64,000 nt of DNA from Flavobacteriaceae bacterium NBU2977 (lineage in GTDB: Bacteria > Bacteroidota > Bacteroidia > Flavobacteriales > Flavobacteriaceae). Of the stretch, positions 34,792 through 44,233 are shown one piece after another. The stretch is taken from assembly GCA_019931105.1 (NCBI GenBank), contig JAIOUW010000001.1, forward strand, positions 1,736,001 to 1,800,000, given 5' to 3'. Position 1 is the stretch's first letter, and every line of letters begins with the position of its first letter. A model generated the notes under the pieces. That model was not told the origin of the DNA. It ran no database searches and saw nothing but the letters and a program-made list of their open reading frames with translations. The position numbers and the translations under genes are program-made.

Positions 34792-34887
34792 TCTCCTTTA
34801 CTTTAAGAAGAGTGAAGAGATAAGGGGCCACGGCAACAACATGAGCGTCACTTTGAACCCTTATGTTTCGAAACGGGCAAGCAATAA

Positions 34888-35163
34888 ATGAAAACCAATA
34901 AACCGACCATGGGCAACATTGAAATATTAGGTTTGGTGGCCGCTGCGATCACCACCTCGGGATTTGTTCCGCAAGTCTACAAAATCTGGAAAGAAAAATC
35001 CACCCACGATATTTCCTTGAACATGTACCTGCTCTTAACCTTGGGGTTGACGCTATGGCTTATCTATGGAATCAATATCGAAAGTTGGCCCGTAATTTTG
35101 GCCAATGGCATAACCTTGATACTTGTATTGGGTATTGTGGCACTAAAGATCAAATACAAGTAA
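34888..35163 (+). CDS. SemiSWEET family sugar transporter
   Basis: The 91-residue protein has three hydrophobic helices and the PQ-loop motif (TTSGFVPQVYKIWKEKST), matching bacterial SemiSWEETs, which dimerise to move small sugars through the inner membrane. YLLLTLGLTLWLIYGI is the conserved second helix. The start may be the ATG at 34909 (MGNIEILG), which removes seven polar residues. The substrate is unknown. Confidence 0.9.
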   Translation: MKTNKPTMGNIEILGLVAAAITTSGFVPQVYKIWKEKSTHDISLNMYLLLTLGLTLWLIYGINIESWPVILANGITLILVLGIVALKIKYK

Positions 35164-35278
35164 ACGACATTTTGTCGCCCTCCAGTATTTGGCGAGGTTT
35201 TTGTTTTAATGGTATGGATTCCGAACCTAAAAAAAAGGAATCTTTATTATATTTAATAAAATTTAAATCGAACATACT

Positions 35279-35977
35279 ATGGGAATGGGATATTGGATAT
35301 TAATCGGGGGTATTGGCTTGATCAGTATGCTGGTAAGCGGCAGACTGAAAAGCAAGTTTGCCCAGTACTCGAAAGTGCACCTTCAAAATGGAATGAGCGG
35401 TGCTGAGGTCGCTGAAAAAATGTTGGCCGATCACGGCATTCGTGATGTCAAGGTTGTTTCTACTCCGGGCATGCTTTCAGATCATTACAACCCGAAGAAC
35501 AAGACCGTAAATCTAAGTGAAGGGGTCTATAATCAACGCAATGCGGCGGCGGCGGCGGTCGCTGCGCATGAATGTGGGCATGCCGTGCAACATGCACAGG
35601 CCTATGAATGGTTGACCATGCGCTCGAAATTGGTTCCGGTGGTCAGTGTGACATCGGGCATGTCGATGTGGGTGGTTTTCGGCGGATTGATGCTGGGTGC
35701 CGCCGCCGGGGTAGGTCTTGGTTACTGGATCGCAGTTGTCGGATTGGGCATGATGGCTCTCGCCACCCTGTTCAGTTTTGTTACCCTGCCGGTGGAATAT
35801 GATGCGAGCAATCGCGCCCTGGCATGGTTGAAAGCGAAGAACATCGTTACCCAACAAGAATACAAAGGTTCCGAGGATGCCTTGAAATGGGCGGCCCGCA
35901 CCTATTTGGTCGCTGCCATTGGTTCGTTGGCGACCCTGATTTATTTTGGACTTCAGGTATTCGGAGGAAGGGATTAA
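35279..35977 (+). CDS. Zinc metallopeptidase of the YugP family
   Basis: The 232-residue membrane protease has an N-terminal helix, the zinc motif AAHECGHAVQHA (HExxH-like, HECGH near residue 99) and two or three further hydrophobic helices. Upstream segments GMSGAEVAEKMLADHGI and SDHYNPKNKTVNLSEGVYN are typical of the neutral zinc metallopeptidase family 2 (DUF2268-unrelated, YugP-like). The substrates are unknown. A terminator at 36008 follows. Confidence 0.92.
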   Translation: MGMGYWILIGGIGLISMLVSGRLKSKFAQYSKVHLQNGMSGAEVAEKMLADHGIRDVKVVSTPGMLSDHYNPKNKTVNLSEGVYNQRNAAAAAVAAHECGHAVQHAQAYEWLTMRSKLVPVVSVTSGMSMWVVFGGLMLGAAAGVGLGYWIAVVGLGMMALATLFSFVTLPVEYDASNRALAWLKAKNIVTQQEYKGSEDALKWAARTYLVAAIGSLATLIYFGLQVFGGRD

Positions 35978-36007
35978 GAGCAAAGCTCGGTAAATTCAAA
36001 AGATAGT

Positions 36008-36043
36008 AACCCGTAAGGCTCAAACAAGGTTTTGCGGGTTTTA
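36008..36043 (+). terminator. Terminator after the zinc peptidase gene
   Basis: A 9-bp stem AACCCGTAA/TTGCGGGTT (one wobble) is followed by TTTAT. It separates the gene from the convergent Lrp-family gene and may serve both. Confidence 0.65.
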
Positions 36044-36047
36044 TACA

Positions 36048-36518
36048 TTAAATCGTAATCTGCCGGTCGATTTGCTGCGCCAGCGAAATGAAAGTCTCGG
36101 TTCTCGATACCCCTTCGATTTGTTGTATTTCTTTATTGAGTACCTGCATCAGATGTTCGTTGTCACGACAGAGCACCTTTATCAAGATCGACCAGTTTCC
36201 CGTAGTATAATGGCATTCCAAAACTTCGGGAATCTTTTCAAGTTGCTTTACCGCAATGGGGTTGCTCATGGCCTTATCCAAATAAATGCCGATATACGCC
36301 ATCGTGGTATAGCCCATAATCTTTGGGTTGATAATGAACTTAGACCCTGCCAGCAGACCCGAAGCTTCTAGTTTTCGAAGGCGTTGATGAATGGCCGCGC
36401 CTGAAATACCAATGTTCCGGGCGATTTCAAGTACCGGTTTGCGGGCATCATCCATCAAAAATCTTAGAATCTTTTTGTCGATACCGTCAATTTTTACTTT
36501 TTCGTTATCTGATTTCAT
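36048..36518 (-). CDS. Lrp/AsnC family transcriptional regulator
   Basis: The 156-residue protein has an N-terminal winged helix-turn-helix (IDKKILRFLMDDARKPVLEIARNIGISG, broken as two helices, then AIHQRLRKLEASGL) and a C-terminal RAM domain that binds amino acids. Saccharopine dehydrogenase lies upstream on the same strand, 85 bp away, so control of lysine degradation is a reasonable inference. Confidence 0.95.
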   Translation of the reverse strand: MKSDNEKVKIDGIDKKILRFLMDDARKPVLEIARNIGISGAAIHQRLRKLEASGLLAGSKFIINPKIMGYTTMAYIGIYLDKAMSNPIAVKQLEKIPEVLECHYTTGNWSILIKVLCRDNEHLMQVLNKEIQQIEGVSRTETFISLAQQIDRQITI

Positions 36519-36603
36519 GATTATGGTTTCATTCTATCGGTTAAAATAATCAATTATCAGACAAACCTATTTTGATTTAGGGCAAATAGCGATTTTTGAT
36601 AAG

Positions 36604-37977
36604 CTATTTATCGGAAATGGAATCAGGATTATACCCCAAGTAGGGTACGTTATATTCTTTAAAGACTACACCGTAGGCTTCCAACTCCTTAAGGATGGGT
36701 TCGTAGATTTCCTTGGAAATAGGGATTTGCACACCTGGGCGGGTTATTTTTTTGTTCAATATGAGCAGGGTGGCAATGGCGACCGGTAGTCCGACGGTCT
36801 TGGCCATCGCCGTATGGGACCGGTCTTCTCCGATGACCGCCATATTGGCGTCTATTTGATAATTGCGGCCATTGAGTTGGTATCCGAATTTGTGGTACAT
36901 CACGATCATGTCTTTGTCGTCATTGTCGAGAGTCCAACTATCTTCGAGCACATATTGTAACATTTGCGCGGGGGTCGCTTTCTTTAACGGTATTGTTTTC
37001 TTGGCATCAAAAAGATTGAGTTCGAGCAATTTTTCCCACCTGATATCATCTTGGTCGATTTTCAGATAGTGACGGGTCTTCAATTCTACCGAATCTGTTG
37101 GCGAATAAGGCAAAAAAAGGTTCACGAATTCACGGTACGACATCCCTTCGGAATTTTCGATGACATAGCTGTCATCGGTCATGCCCAGCTGTACGAACAT
37201 GTTCCAGGCTTTTGAAAAACCGACACGGCGCATGGTGCCCCTGTAAAGGGTCAAGACATCCTGCAGGCCGTAGGCCTCGCGATAATCAAGAGAATCACGA
37301 TTGGCATATCCTTCGAAACGACCGTATCCTTCAATGTCAAAAAACTCGGTACGGCGAAAAAGCCTATGGTAAGGAATGTATTTGTAGGTACCCTCTTGAA
37401 GAAACTTTGCCGCCCCGCCCTGCCCCGCGAGTACCACGTTGCGCGGATTCCATGTGAACTTATAGTTCCAAAGATTGTTGTCAGATTCGGGAGCTACCAG
37501 TCCGCCGGTAAAAGATTCGAACAAGAGCATTTTGCCGCCTTTGGCACGAATTCGGTCGATGACCTGCATGGCGCTCATATGGTCGATACCGGGATCTAGC
37601 CCGATCTCGTTCATGAAAATCAATCCTTTTGCTTGGGCATGCGCATTTAATTCCTTGATCTCTTTACTTACATAAGAGGCCGTCACAAGATGCTTTTCCA
37701 AGGCAATGCAGTCCTTGGCAACCTCAATATGAAACCTTGCCGGAAGCATTGAAACCACGATGTCAGCAATTTGTATGTTTTTTTTACGGTCTTCTTCATT
37801 GAAAATATCCAACTTGAGAACGGTACATGCCGAATGTTCTTGAATATGCATCGGTATCGTACTGGGGTCGATATCGCCAATGGTCAGATGCAGATTTTCG
37901 TTCCCGGCTTTTTCTATAAAATAATCGAGCAGGTACGAAGTGGATTTTCCAGCGCCTAATACAAGTATTTTCCGCAT
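36604..37977 (-). CDS. Saccharopine dehydrogenase family protein
   Basis: The 457-residue enzyme begins with an NAD(P) Rossmann motif (ILVLGAGKSTSYLLDYF) and continues with the saccharopine dehydrogenase catalytic domain (MNEIGLDPGIDHMSAMQVIDRI, ESFTGGLVAPESDNNLWNYKF and TWNPRNVVLAGQGGAAKFL). It probably interconverts saccharopine with glutamate and aminoadipate semialdehyde in lysine degradation. The Lrp-type regulator follows directly. The C-terminal DUF-like part (VMYHKFGYQLNG) is typical of the lysine-ketoglutarate group. Confidence 0.94.
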   Translation of the reverse strand: MRKILVLGAGKSTSYLLDYFIEKAGNENLHLTIGDIDPSTIPMHIQEHSACTVLKLDIFNEEDRKKNIQIADIVVSMLPARFHIEVAKDCIALEKHLVTASYVSKEIKELNAHAQAKGLIFMNEIGLDPGIDHMSAMQVIDRIRAKGGKMLLFESFTGGLVAPESDNNLWNYKFTWNPRNVVLAGQGGAAKFLQEGTYKYIPYHRLFRRTEFFDIEGYGRFEGYANRDSLDYREAYGLQDVLTLYRGTMRRVGFSKAWNMFVQLGMTDDSYVIENSEGMSYREFVNLFLPYSPTDSVELKTRHYLKIDQDDIRWEKLLELNLFDAKKTIPLKKATPAQMLQYVLEDSWTLDNDDKDMIVMYHKFGYQLNGRNYQIDANMAVIGEDRSHTAMAKTVGLPVAIATLLILNKKITRPGVQIPISKEIYEPILKELEAYGVVFKEYNVPYLGYNPDSISDK

Positions 37978-37991
37978 TATTGCTTATTGGT

Positions 37992-37999
37992 TAACTTTG
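37992..37999 (+). promoter_or_regulatory. Candidate -7 element of the DUF423 gene
   Basis: TAACTTTG matches TAnnTTTG, 62 bp upstream of the DUF423 start and just past the start of the divergent saccharopine dehydrogenase gene. Confidence 0.45.
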
Positions 38000-38060
38000 A
38001 TATAACGAAGGGCTAAGGTATCAAATTGTTACATTTATAAAAAAAAGAACTTTTCAAGTT

Positions 38061-38447
38061 ATGAACAAAACAATATTTTTGACCGCCGTCATTATGGGCG
38101 TTTTGGCAATAGGATTGGGTGCTTTCGGTGCCCATGGGCTTGAAAAATTGGTCGATGCCGATTCCGTAGCGACATTCGAGACCGGAGTAATGTATCAGAT
38201 GTACCATGCCCTTTTCTTGCTGATCCTGGCCGGTTTTGTAAAAATATCAGAAAGAAGTAAAAAGTTGGTGTTCTACCTAATAATGACAGGTGTATTGTTC
38301 TTTTCTTTTTCGATTTATCTATTGGCGACCAACAGTCTCACCACTTTTGATTTCAAGACGATAGGTTTCATTACCCCGATCGGTGGATTACTGCTCATTT
38401 TGGGTTGGATTGTCTTGGGCTATCGTGGTTTCCGGAATTTCAACTAA
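38061..38447 (+). CDS. DUF423 membrane protein
   Basis: The 128-residue protein has four hydrophobic helices and the DUF423 start pattern (MGVLAIGLGAFGAHGLEKL) with TGVMYQMYHALFLLILAGF and GFITPIGGLLLILGWI. The family is widespread in bacteria with no defined function. It is followed by pckA after 68 bp, which has its own -7 box. Confidence 0.93.
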   Translation: MNKTIFLTAVIMGVLAIGLGAFGAHGLEKLVDADSVATFETGVMYQMYHALFLLILAGFVKISERSKKLVFYLIMTGVLFFSFSIYLLATNSLTTFDFKTIGFITPIGGLLLILGWIVLGYRGFRNFN

Positions 38448-38486
38448 TAAATTCGCAAAGTTATAGACCATAAATTTATTTTATGA

Positions 38487-38494
38487 TAATTTTG
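38487..38494 (+). promoter_or_regulatory. -7 element of pckA
   Basis: TAATTTTG matches TAnnTTTG, 21 bp upstream of the pckA ATG, giving a short leader. Confidence 0.6.
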
Positions 38495-38515
38495 CGTACT
38501 TAAAAACCCATCTGA

Positions 38516-40132
38516 ATGAATATATCGGAAAATTCTGCCTCAACCATTTCTCTGAAAGAATATGGAATCGAACACGATAATGTACATTATCAATTATCCC
38601 CAAGAAAGTTGCATGATATAACCTTGGAAAAAGCAATGGGAAATGAGGCTTCTTCAGGAGCTTTGGCGATAAATACCGGTGAGTTTACCGGAAGATCGCC
38701 GATGGACCGATTCATCGTAAAAGATGGAGTTACTACAGATGAGGTTTGGTGGGGCGACATCAATATACCTTTTGAACCCGAAAAATTCGATCGGCTCTAT
38801 GATAAGGTCATCGCGTATCTGAACGATAAAGAGTTGTTCGTTCGCGATTGTTATGCGTGTGCTGACCATAATTACCGTATGGATATTCGTGTTATCAACG
38901 AATACCCCTGGTCGAACCAATTCGCCTATAATATGTTCATCAGGCCCACCCTCGAAGAGTTAAAACATTTTGAACCTGAGTGGACGGTCATCAATGCTCC
39001 CGGTTTTAAGGCCGATGCTTCGGTCGATGGCACGAGACAGCACAATTTCGCCATTTTGAATTTTACGCGAAAGATTGCCCTGATAGGTGGTACGGGCTAT
39101 ACCGGAGAAATCAAAAAAGGTATTTTTTCCGCCTTGAATTTTATACTTCCCGTTCAAAAGAACACCCTGCCCATGCATTGTTCCGCCAATGTTGGAACAA
39201 ATGGTGATACGGCCATTTTTTTCGGACTTTCTGGAACAGGTAAAACCACTTTGTCGACCGATGCCAACCGTAAGTTGATCGGCGATGACGAGCACGGTTG
39301 GAACAATGAAAATGCCGTTTTCAATTTTGAGGGGGGTTGTTATGCCAAGGTCATCAATCTATCCGAAGAAAATGAGCCTGAAATTTTCGGGGCGATAAAA
39401 AAGGGGGCAATACTCGAAAATGTCATAATGGATGAGGCCGGGAATGTCGATTTTGCCGATACCTCGATTACTCAGAATACAAGGGTGAGTTACCCTATTT
39501 ATCATATACCTAATGTTCAAAGGCCTTCCATTGGTAAGAACCCAAAGAACATTTTCTTTTTGACGGCCGATGCCTTTGGGGTATTGCCCCCGATTTCTAA
39601 GTTGACACCGAGCCAAGCGGCCTATCATTTCATTTCGGGGTATACAGCGAAAGTTGCCGGAACGGAAGCGGGAGTTGTAGAGCCCGTACCCTCGTTTTCG
39701 GCGTGTTTTGGAGCACCCTTTATGCCATTGCATCCGGCGAAATATGCCGAAATGTTAAGTAAGAAAATGACGAACGCAGGGGTAAACGTGTGGCTGGTGA
39801 ACACAGGTTGGACTGGCGGACCCTACGGAGTGGGTACAAGGATGAAATTGAAATATACGCGGGCCATGATCAACGCGGTCCTTAATGGTGATCTAGGGTT
39901 ATATTCTTACGATGCATACCACATTCATTCGGTTTTCGGGGTAGCGCAGCCAAGGGAATGCCCTGGCGTACCAACCGACGTACTTAGCCCGAGAACAACA
40001 TGGAACGATGATGAGGCTTACTATAGAACCGCCTTTAAATTGTCAAATGCCTTTCGGGAGAATTTCAAGAAATTCGAGGCCTTTGCCAGCGAGGAAATCA
40101 GAAGGGGAGGCCCTCAAAGATATGCCTACTAA
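38516..40132 (+). CDS. pckA: Phosphoenolpyruvate carboxykinase (ATP)
   Basis: The 538-residue enzyme matches ATP-dependent PEPCK: TGEFTGRSPMDRFIVKD at the N terminus, the kinase P-loop FFGLSGTGKTTLSTD, the metal site IGDDEHGW and the downstream RVSYPIYHIPN. It converts oxaloacetate and ATP to phosphoenolpyruvate, CO2 and ADP, the first committed step of gluconeogenesis. The length is normal for the family. It is monocistronic. Confidence 0.98.
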   Translation: MNISENSASTISLKEYGIEHDNVHYQLSPRKLHDITLEKAMGNEASSGALAINTGEFTGRSPMDRFIVKDGVTTDEVWWGDINIPFEPEKFDRLYDKVIAYLNDKELFVRDCYACADHNYRMDIRVINEYPWSNQFAYNMFIRPTLEELKHFEPEWTVINAPGFKADASVDGTRQHNFAILNFTRKIALIGGTGYTGEIKKGIFSALNFILPVQKNTLPMHCSANVGTNGDTAIFFGLSGTGKTTLSTDANRKLIGDDEHGWNNENAVFNFEGGCYAKVINLSEENEPEIFGAIKKGAILENVIMDEAGNVDFADTSITQNTRVSYPIYHIPNVQRPSIGKNPKNIFFLTADAFGVLPPISKLTPSQAAYHFISGYTAKVAGTEAGVVEPVPSFSACFGAPFMPLHPAKYAEMLSKKMTNAGVNVWLVNTGWTGGPYGVGTRMKLKYTRAMINAVLNGDLGLYSYDAYHIHSVFGVAQPRECPGVPTDVLSPRTTWNDDEAYYRTAFKLSNAFRENFKKFEAFASEEIRRGGPQRYAY

Positions 40133-40237
40133 AAACTAGGCTGACCAAAAGGTGGCTGCAAATGTCTTATTGACCTTGTCGGAATAATTTAAATTGTTGA
40201 AAATCAAAAACGGTTTCGACAGGCTAAACAAGAATAC

Positions 40238-40984
40238 TTATTTCTTATTCGCTTCAGTGATATATTTTTGAAGCGCCATGGTCATCGAGGGTGTTTCAGG
40301 TGTCGGGGCCTTGATATCGATACGTAGGCCGGCGTCGGTGGCCGCATTTACCGTAGAGTTTCCGAATACTGCGATTCGCGTATCGTTTTGTTCAAAATCA
40401 GGAAAGTTCTTCAATAAAGATTCGATTCCTGATGGACTAAAGAAAACCAGTACATCGTAATATACATCACGAAGATCAGATAAGTCACTGATCACGGTCT
40501 TGTAAAAGATTCCCCTTGTCCAATCGATTCCGATTTTGTCCAATGTTTCTGGCACTATGCTTTTTAGGGAGTCTGAAGAGGGTAAAAGAAATTTTTCGTC
40601 TTTGTATTTCTTAAAGAGTGCGGCCAAATCGGCAAAATTCATCTTGCCTACATATATTTTTCGTTTGCGGTAGACTACATATTTCTGAAGGTAGTACGCA
40701 ACCGCCTCAGATTGGCAAAAGTATTTCATCGAGTCGGGCACCTTGAAGCGCATTTCTTCGGCTATTCTAAAGTAATGGTCAACCGCATTTCTACTGGTAA
40801 GTATGACGGCGGTGTAATTCTTAAGGTCTATTTTTTGCTGACGAACCGATTTGGCATCGACCCCCTCAACGTGTATAAAAGGGCGGAAATCTACCTTGAC
40901 CTTGGCCTTATCGATTAGTTTCGAATAAGGGGAGTTCTCCATCTTCGGTTCCGGTTGAGATACCAAAATCGTTTTTACTTTCAT
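40238..40984 (-). CDS. hemD: Uroporphyrinogen-III synthase
   Basis: The 248-residue product has the two-domain HemD layout: ILVSQPEPKMENSPYSKLI and AVILTSRNAVDHYF in the first half, VLVFFSPSGIESLLKNFP and IAVFGNSTVNAATDAG in the second. It closes hydroxymethylbilane into uroporphyrinogen III for haem and sirohaem. HemD sequences diverge strongly, but both diagnostic loops are present. It lies 10 bp downstream of a DUF4271 gene, a common Bacteroidota pairing. Confidence 0.93.
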   Translation of the reverse strand: MKVKTILVSQPEPKMENSPYSKLIDKAKVKVDFRPFIHVEGVDAKSVRQQKIDLKNYTAVILTSRNAVDHYFRIAEEMRFKVPDSMKYFCQSEAVAYYLQKYVVYRKRKIYVGKMNFADLAALFKKYKDEKFLLPSSDSLKSIVPETLDKIGIDWTRGIFYKTVISDLSDLRDVYYDVLVFFSPSGIESLLKNFPDFEQNDTRIAVFGNSTVNAATDAGLRIDIKAPTPETPSMTMALQKYITEANKK

Positions 40985-40994
40985 ACACCTTGTA

Positions 40995-41648
40995 TTATTT
41001 AAGATAGCTTCCTAGAATGATCAGTGGCGCAATTTCAAGAGCGCAAAGGTACAAAATAAAATAGAAAAAGTTATTTGAGATCAATTTTTGATGATTCCTC
41101 AGTAGGGTGATCCAGCCGATTCCATTAACAAAAAAAATAAGCGCCAAAGCTACATAAATCACAAGTTTTGAGTCTTTTAACAAGTAGGCAAGTATAACGT
41201 TTGCCAAGAACATAATGAAGCCGCTGTGATTTAGGTAAGAGCTTTTCTTGAAAATGATCTCACTTATGGCCCTGTTCGTCCCAAAAATAAATCCGTTGGC
41301 AAATTGAAGTAAGACCTTGACCCCGATGAAGCCGATCATACCTGCCAAAATCATTAAAAAAACTGCGGCATCGATCTGTTGTGATGGTTCAGAGAAGGCT
41401 TTCCATATAAAAAAAACAAAAAGTGAAAAATTAATGATCAAAAAGATACTGAAGAAAATGTGGAACCAATTGACCAACTTCTCTTTTTTGTTGTACATGA
41501 AGATATACTTGTTGTTAAAGGGCAGAATCGCGAAGTTCAAGAAACGATTGTAAAAAATACCCTTTGCTATTACGACGAACAAGAGACTGCCAAAAATCAG
41601 TATGGTAATCCAATCGATGTTTTCGGTAGTTCTTATTATTGGTTCCAT
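40995..41648 (-). CDS. DUF4271 membrane protein
   Basis: The 217-residue protein has about six hydrophobic helices and matches DUF4271 (segments FAILPFNNKYIFMYNKKEKL and GTNRAISEIIFKKSSYLNHSG). It has no known function. The tight spacing before hemD suggests cotranscription. Its 5' end overlaps the upstream glycosyltransferase gene by 13 bp. Confidence 0.9.
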   Translation of the reverse strand: MEPIIRTTENIDWITILIFGSLLFVVIAKGIFYNRFLNFAILPFNNKYIFMYNKKEKLVNWFHIFFSIFLIINFSLFVFFIWKAFSEPSQQIDAAVFLMILAGMIGFIGVKVLLQFANGFIFGTNRAISEIIFKKSSYLNHSGFIMFLANVILAYLLKDSKLVIYVALALIFFVNGIGWITLLRNHQKLISNNFFYFILYLCALEIAPLIILGSYLK

Positions 41649-43315
41649 TGTTCTATCTTGATGTTGGTTCCATTAAGTCCGTATGGAAGGTCGTTCTCCG
41701 AGATGCCTAATCTAAAATATTTGGGGTCTTCCATATCAGTTCTTGGAAGACTAAACGTAAAATTCGTTGTATCATTGGCTTTTAAGACCGAAATTTTTTG
41801 TTCGGGCTTTAAGTCATTGATGGGTTGCGTATCCCTGACTTCTTTGTAGGCATTAAGATAGGCCACGCCGAATTTCAATTTATCAAGCGCAATGTCGATA
41901 GTATAAGGATTATAGACTTTTAGGCTCAAGTTATTATTAATAAGGTCGTCAAGTTCCGATTCGTCGACGATGCATTCTAATTTTCTGTACGACGCGAAAT
42001 CATCGATAAACTTTGCATAGAATATGTCGCCATTGGTTCTTTTATATGAAATATCCCGCTCGGGAATATAAGGGGAGATGTACAGTACTTTTTTGTGTTG
42101 CACCCTAAATTCAGAGCTATCGATAGAATACTGATTTTTGCGATAGTTCATATTGTTCAGTGAATAGGATGGGTGACCCGAGTAGAACTCGTACATCGGT
42201 GCGAAGCGATATGAATTTTCAAACACGACCGGATTGTCATTCGCGATCGCCACCACTTTTTTTACCCAATCTTTATTGCCATGGGTTTCATAATAAATAG
42301 GAAATAACGGCTCATAGATCAACCCGATCCGTAAGATGGCAATGACGATAATATTCACAAGACCCATTCTAAAAACCCATTTTCGGGTCTGTTCATCCTT
42401 CAGCAAATAGTTAAATGTCAAAATTGCCAAGGGAATTGAGATAACTATAATCCATTGTGTTTGTACCCTGCGGTTGAAGCTCGAAATAAAAAAGAAAACA
42501 ATAAATCCGTAGGTCAAATAAAGAAGGGCCTTTGTAAAGAGGTCCGAGGCCTTTGTCCTTAAAAGTGACCTATAGATCCAAGGGAAGGTAAGACCGAAGA
42601 TCGCCACAAGGTTCAAAAAGAACCCCAAGGTATATTTATTGAAATTGTAGGCGGCATTAGGTCTATCGAAAAGATGGTATTTGACCGACACAAAATCGTT
42701 TTCGTACAACCAGATAAAATGTGGCAAATAACTAAGTAGGGCTACAATTACGGCCATCCAGGCATATTTGTTGGTCAACAATTTCAAGTTTGAAAGCAAC
42801 ACAAAAACAATGACCAATACCGCGTGGTATTTGCTATACATCAATGCCGACATGGTTAGGCCCAAAACTAGGGCCTTTACAAAGGTGTTCTTATCAAGAA
42901 AGTTCTTGTAAGCCAATAGAAAAAGGGCCGTAAAGAACAATAGGGGTGTGTCTGGCAATGTCAAGAAGCCATAGGCGTTCAATAATGTCATGGATAAGGC
43001 CAGCACAAAAAAATCAATGATATGACCTTTCTTTTTTTCGTCATCGATCATTGCCCAGATGACAATCAGCGTTCCGATCGATAACAGGCAACTTACAAAG
43101 CGTACGCCCAGTTCACCATCGAAAAAGAAGCTACTCAATTTGATCATTAAGGCGACCATTGGAGGGTGGTCGAAATAACCCCAAGACATTTCTTGGGCAT
43201 AAAACCAATAATAGGCCTCATCAAAAATAAGTTCGGTGAAATGGGCTTGAAGAAGATTGATAATGAATATACCACAAATAAAAAATAAAAAAAGTCTGGG
43301 GCGGTTTTGTGGCAT
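41636..43315 (-). CDS. GT39-like membrane glycosyltransferase
   Basis: The 559-residue protein resembles the PMT_2/ArnT glycosyltransferase group: a short N-terminal helix, the conserved acidic loop ELIFDEAYYWFYAQEMSWG with FDHPPMVALMI, then about ten further helices and a soluble C-terminal domain. Such enzymes move a sugar from a polyprenyl phosphate to lipid or protein on the outer face of the membrane. The divergent gene encodes a polyprenol-phosphate sugar synthase that could supply the donor. The acceptor is unknown. Confidence 0.88.
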   Translation of the reverse strand: MPQNRPRLFLFFICGIFIINLLQAHFTELIFDEAYYWFYAQEMSWGYFDHPPMVALMIKLSSFFFDGELGVRFVSCLLSIGTLIVIWAMIDDEKKKGHIIDFFVLALSMTLLNAYGFLTLPDTPLLFFTALFLLAYKNFLDKNTFVKALVLGLTMSALMYSKYHAVLVIVFVLLSNLKLLTNKYAWMAVIVALLSYLPHFIWLYENDFVSVKYHLFDRPNAAYNFNKYTLGFFLNLVAIFGLTFPWIYRSLLRTKASDLFTKALLYLTYGFIVFFFISSFNRRVQTQWIIVISIPLAILTFNYLLKDEQTRKWVFRMGLVNIIVIAILRIGLIYEPLFPIYYETHGNKDWVKKVVAIANDNPVVFENSYRFAPMYEFYSGHPSYSLNNMNYRKNQYSIDSSEFRVQHKKVLYISPYIPERDISYKRTNGDIFYAKFIDDFASYRKLECIVDESELDDLINNNLSLKVYNPYTIDIALDKLKFGVAYLNAYKEVRDTQPINDLKPEQKISVLKANDTTNFTFSLPRTDMEDPKYFRLGISENDLPYGLNGTNIKIEQWNQ

Positions 43316-43475
43316 TCGGTTCGATATCTATGTTAAAGAAATGGTACGATTTACCAAACTTCTATTATTTCATTAAGCTAGATAAGCACCCAAAATTACG
43401 AATTATAAGGATTATGCAACCTTTTAAAAAAATGATAAATGGCGAAATGTCGGTTATGTTGCGCTTTTAAAATAC

Positions 43476-43483
43476 TATTTTTG
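43476..43483 (+). promoter_or_regulatory. -7 element of the polyprenol-phosphate glycosyltransferase operon
   Basis: TATTTTTG matches TAnnTTTG, 19 bp before the ATG at 43503, which supports that start. Confidence 0.55.
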
Positions 43484-43502
43484 CCCGTATACCGTGAAGT
43501 CA

Positions 43503-44231
43503 ATGTCTGAACGACTAGTTATTATTCCCACCTATAACGAGATCGAAAACATCGAGGCCATTATTCAGGCGGTGTTCGACCTTTCGACCGATTTCGACGT
43601 TTTGATTGTAGACGATAACTCGCCAGACGGTACTTCGGCAGCGGTAATCGGGTTGCAAAAGAAGTATTCCCAAAGACTTTTTCTCGAGACCCGGCAAGGA
43701 AAGTCAGGCCTTGGAACAGCGTATATCCACGGCTTTAAGTGGGCCATTGCCCGTAAGTATGACTATATCTTTGAGATGGATGCCGACTTTTCACATGACC
43801 CGACAGATTTGCCACGTTTGTACAGGGCATGTCTCAACGGGGCCGATGTTGCGATTGGTTCCCGTTATAAGAAGGGGGTCAATGTCGTTGATTGGCCTTT
43901 ATATCGTATCTTATTGTCTTATGGCGCTTCTTTTTATGTGAAGATGATAACCGGTATGCGCGTACACGATCCAACGGCCGGCTTTGTGTGTTACAAACGT
44001 CATGTGCTTGAAAATATAAAGCTAGATTCCATTAGGTTCATAGGCTATGCTTTTCAGATTGAAATGAAGTTCAGGGCGTATCTGTTGGGGTATAAAATCG
44101 AGGAGATATCCATTATTTTCAAGGATCGTATCAAGGGGAAATCAAAAATGAGTTCTTCAATAGTGAATGAAGCTATTATTGGTGTCTTGAAAATGAAAAT
44201 ACGAAGCATGTTCACGAAAGAGAGGTTTTAG
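43503..44231 (+). CDS. Polyprenol monophosphomannose synthase (GT2)
   Basis: A 242-residue GT2 enzyme of the Dpm1 type without membrane helices: RLVIIPTYNEIENIEAII, the DDNSPDGT nucleotide-binding site, FEMDADFSHDPTDLPRL (DxD motif) and DPTAGFVCYKRHVLENI. It should make polyprenyl-phosphate mannose or glucose from a nucleotide sugar. A GTG at 43494 is possible, but the ATG at 43503 fits the promoter. It heads a cluster with dihydroorotase (2-bp gap) and DUF4296, a common flavobacterial order. Confidence 0.94.
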   Translation: MSERLVIIPTYNEIENIEAIIQAVFDLSTDFDVLIVDDNSPDGTSAAVIGLQKKYSQRLFLETRQGKSGLGTAYIHGFKWAIARKYDYIFEMDADFSHDPTDLPRLYRACLNGADVAIGSRYKKGVNVVDWPLYRILLSYGASFYVKMITGMRVHDPTAGFVCYKRHVLENIKLDSIRFIGYAFQIEMKFRAYLLGYKIEEISIIFKDRIKGKSKMSSSIVNEAIIGVLKMKIRSMFTKERF

Positions 44232-44233
44232 CA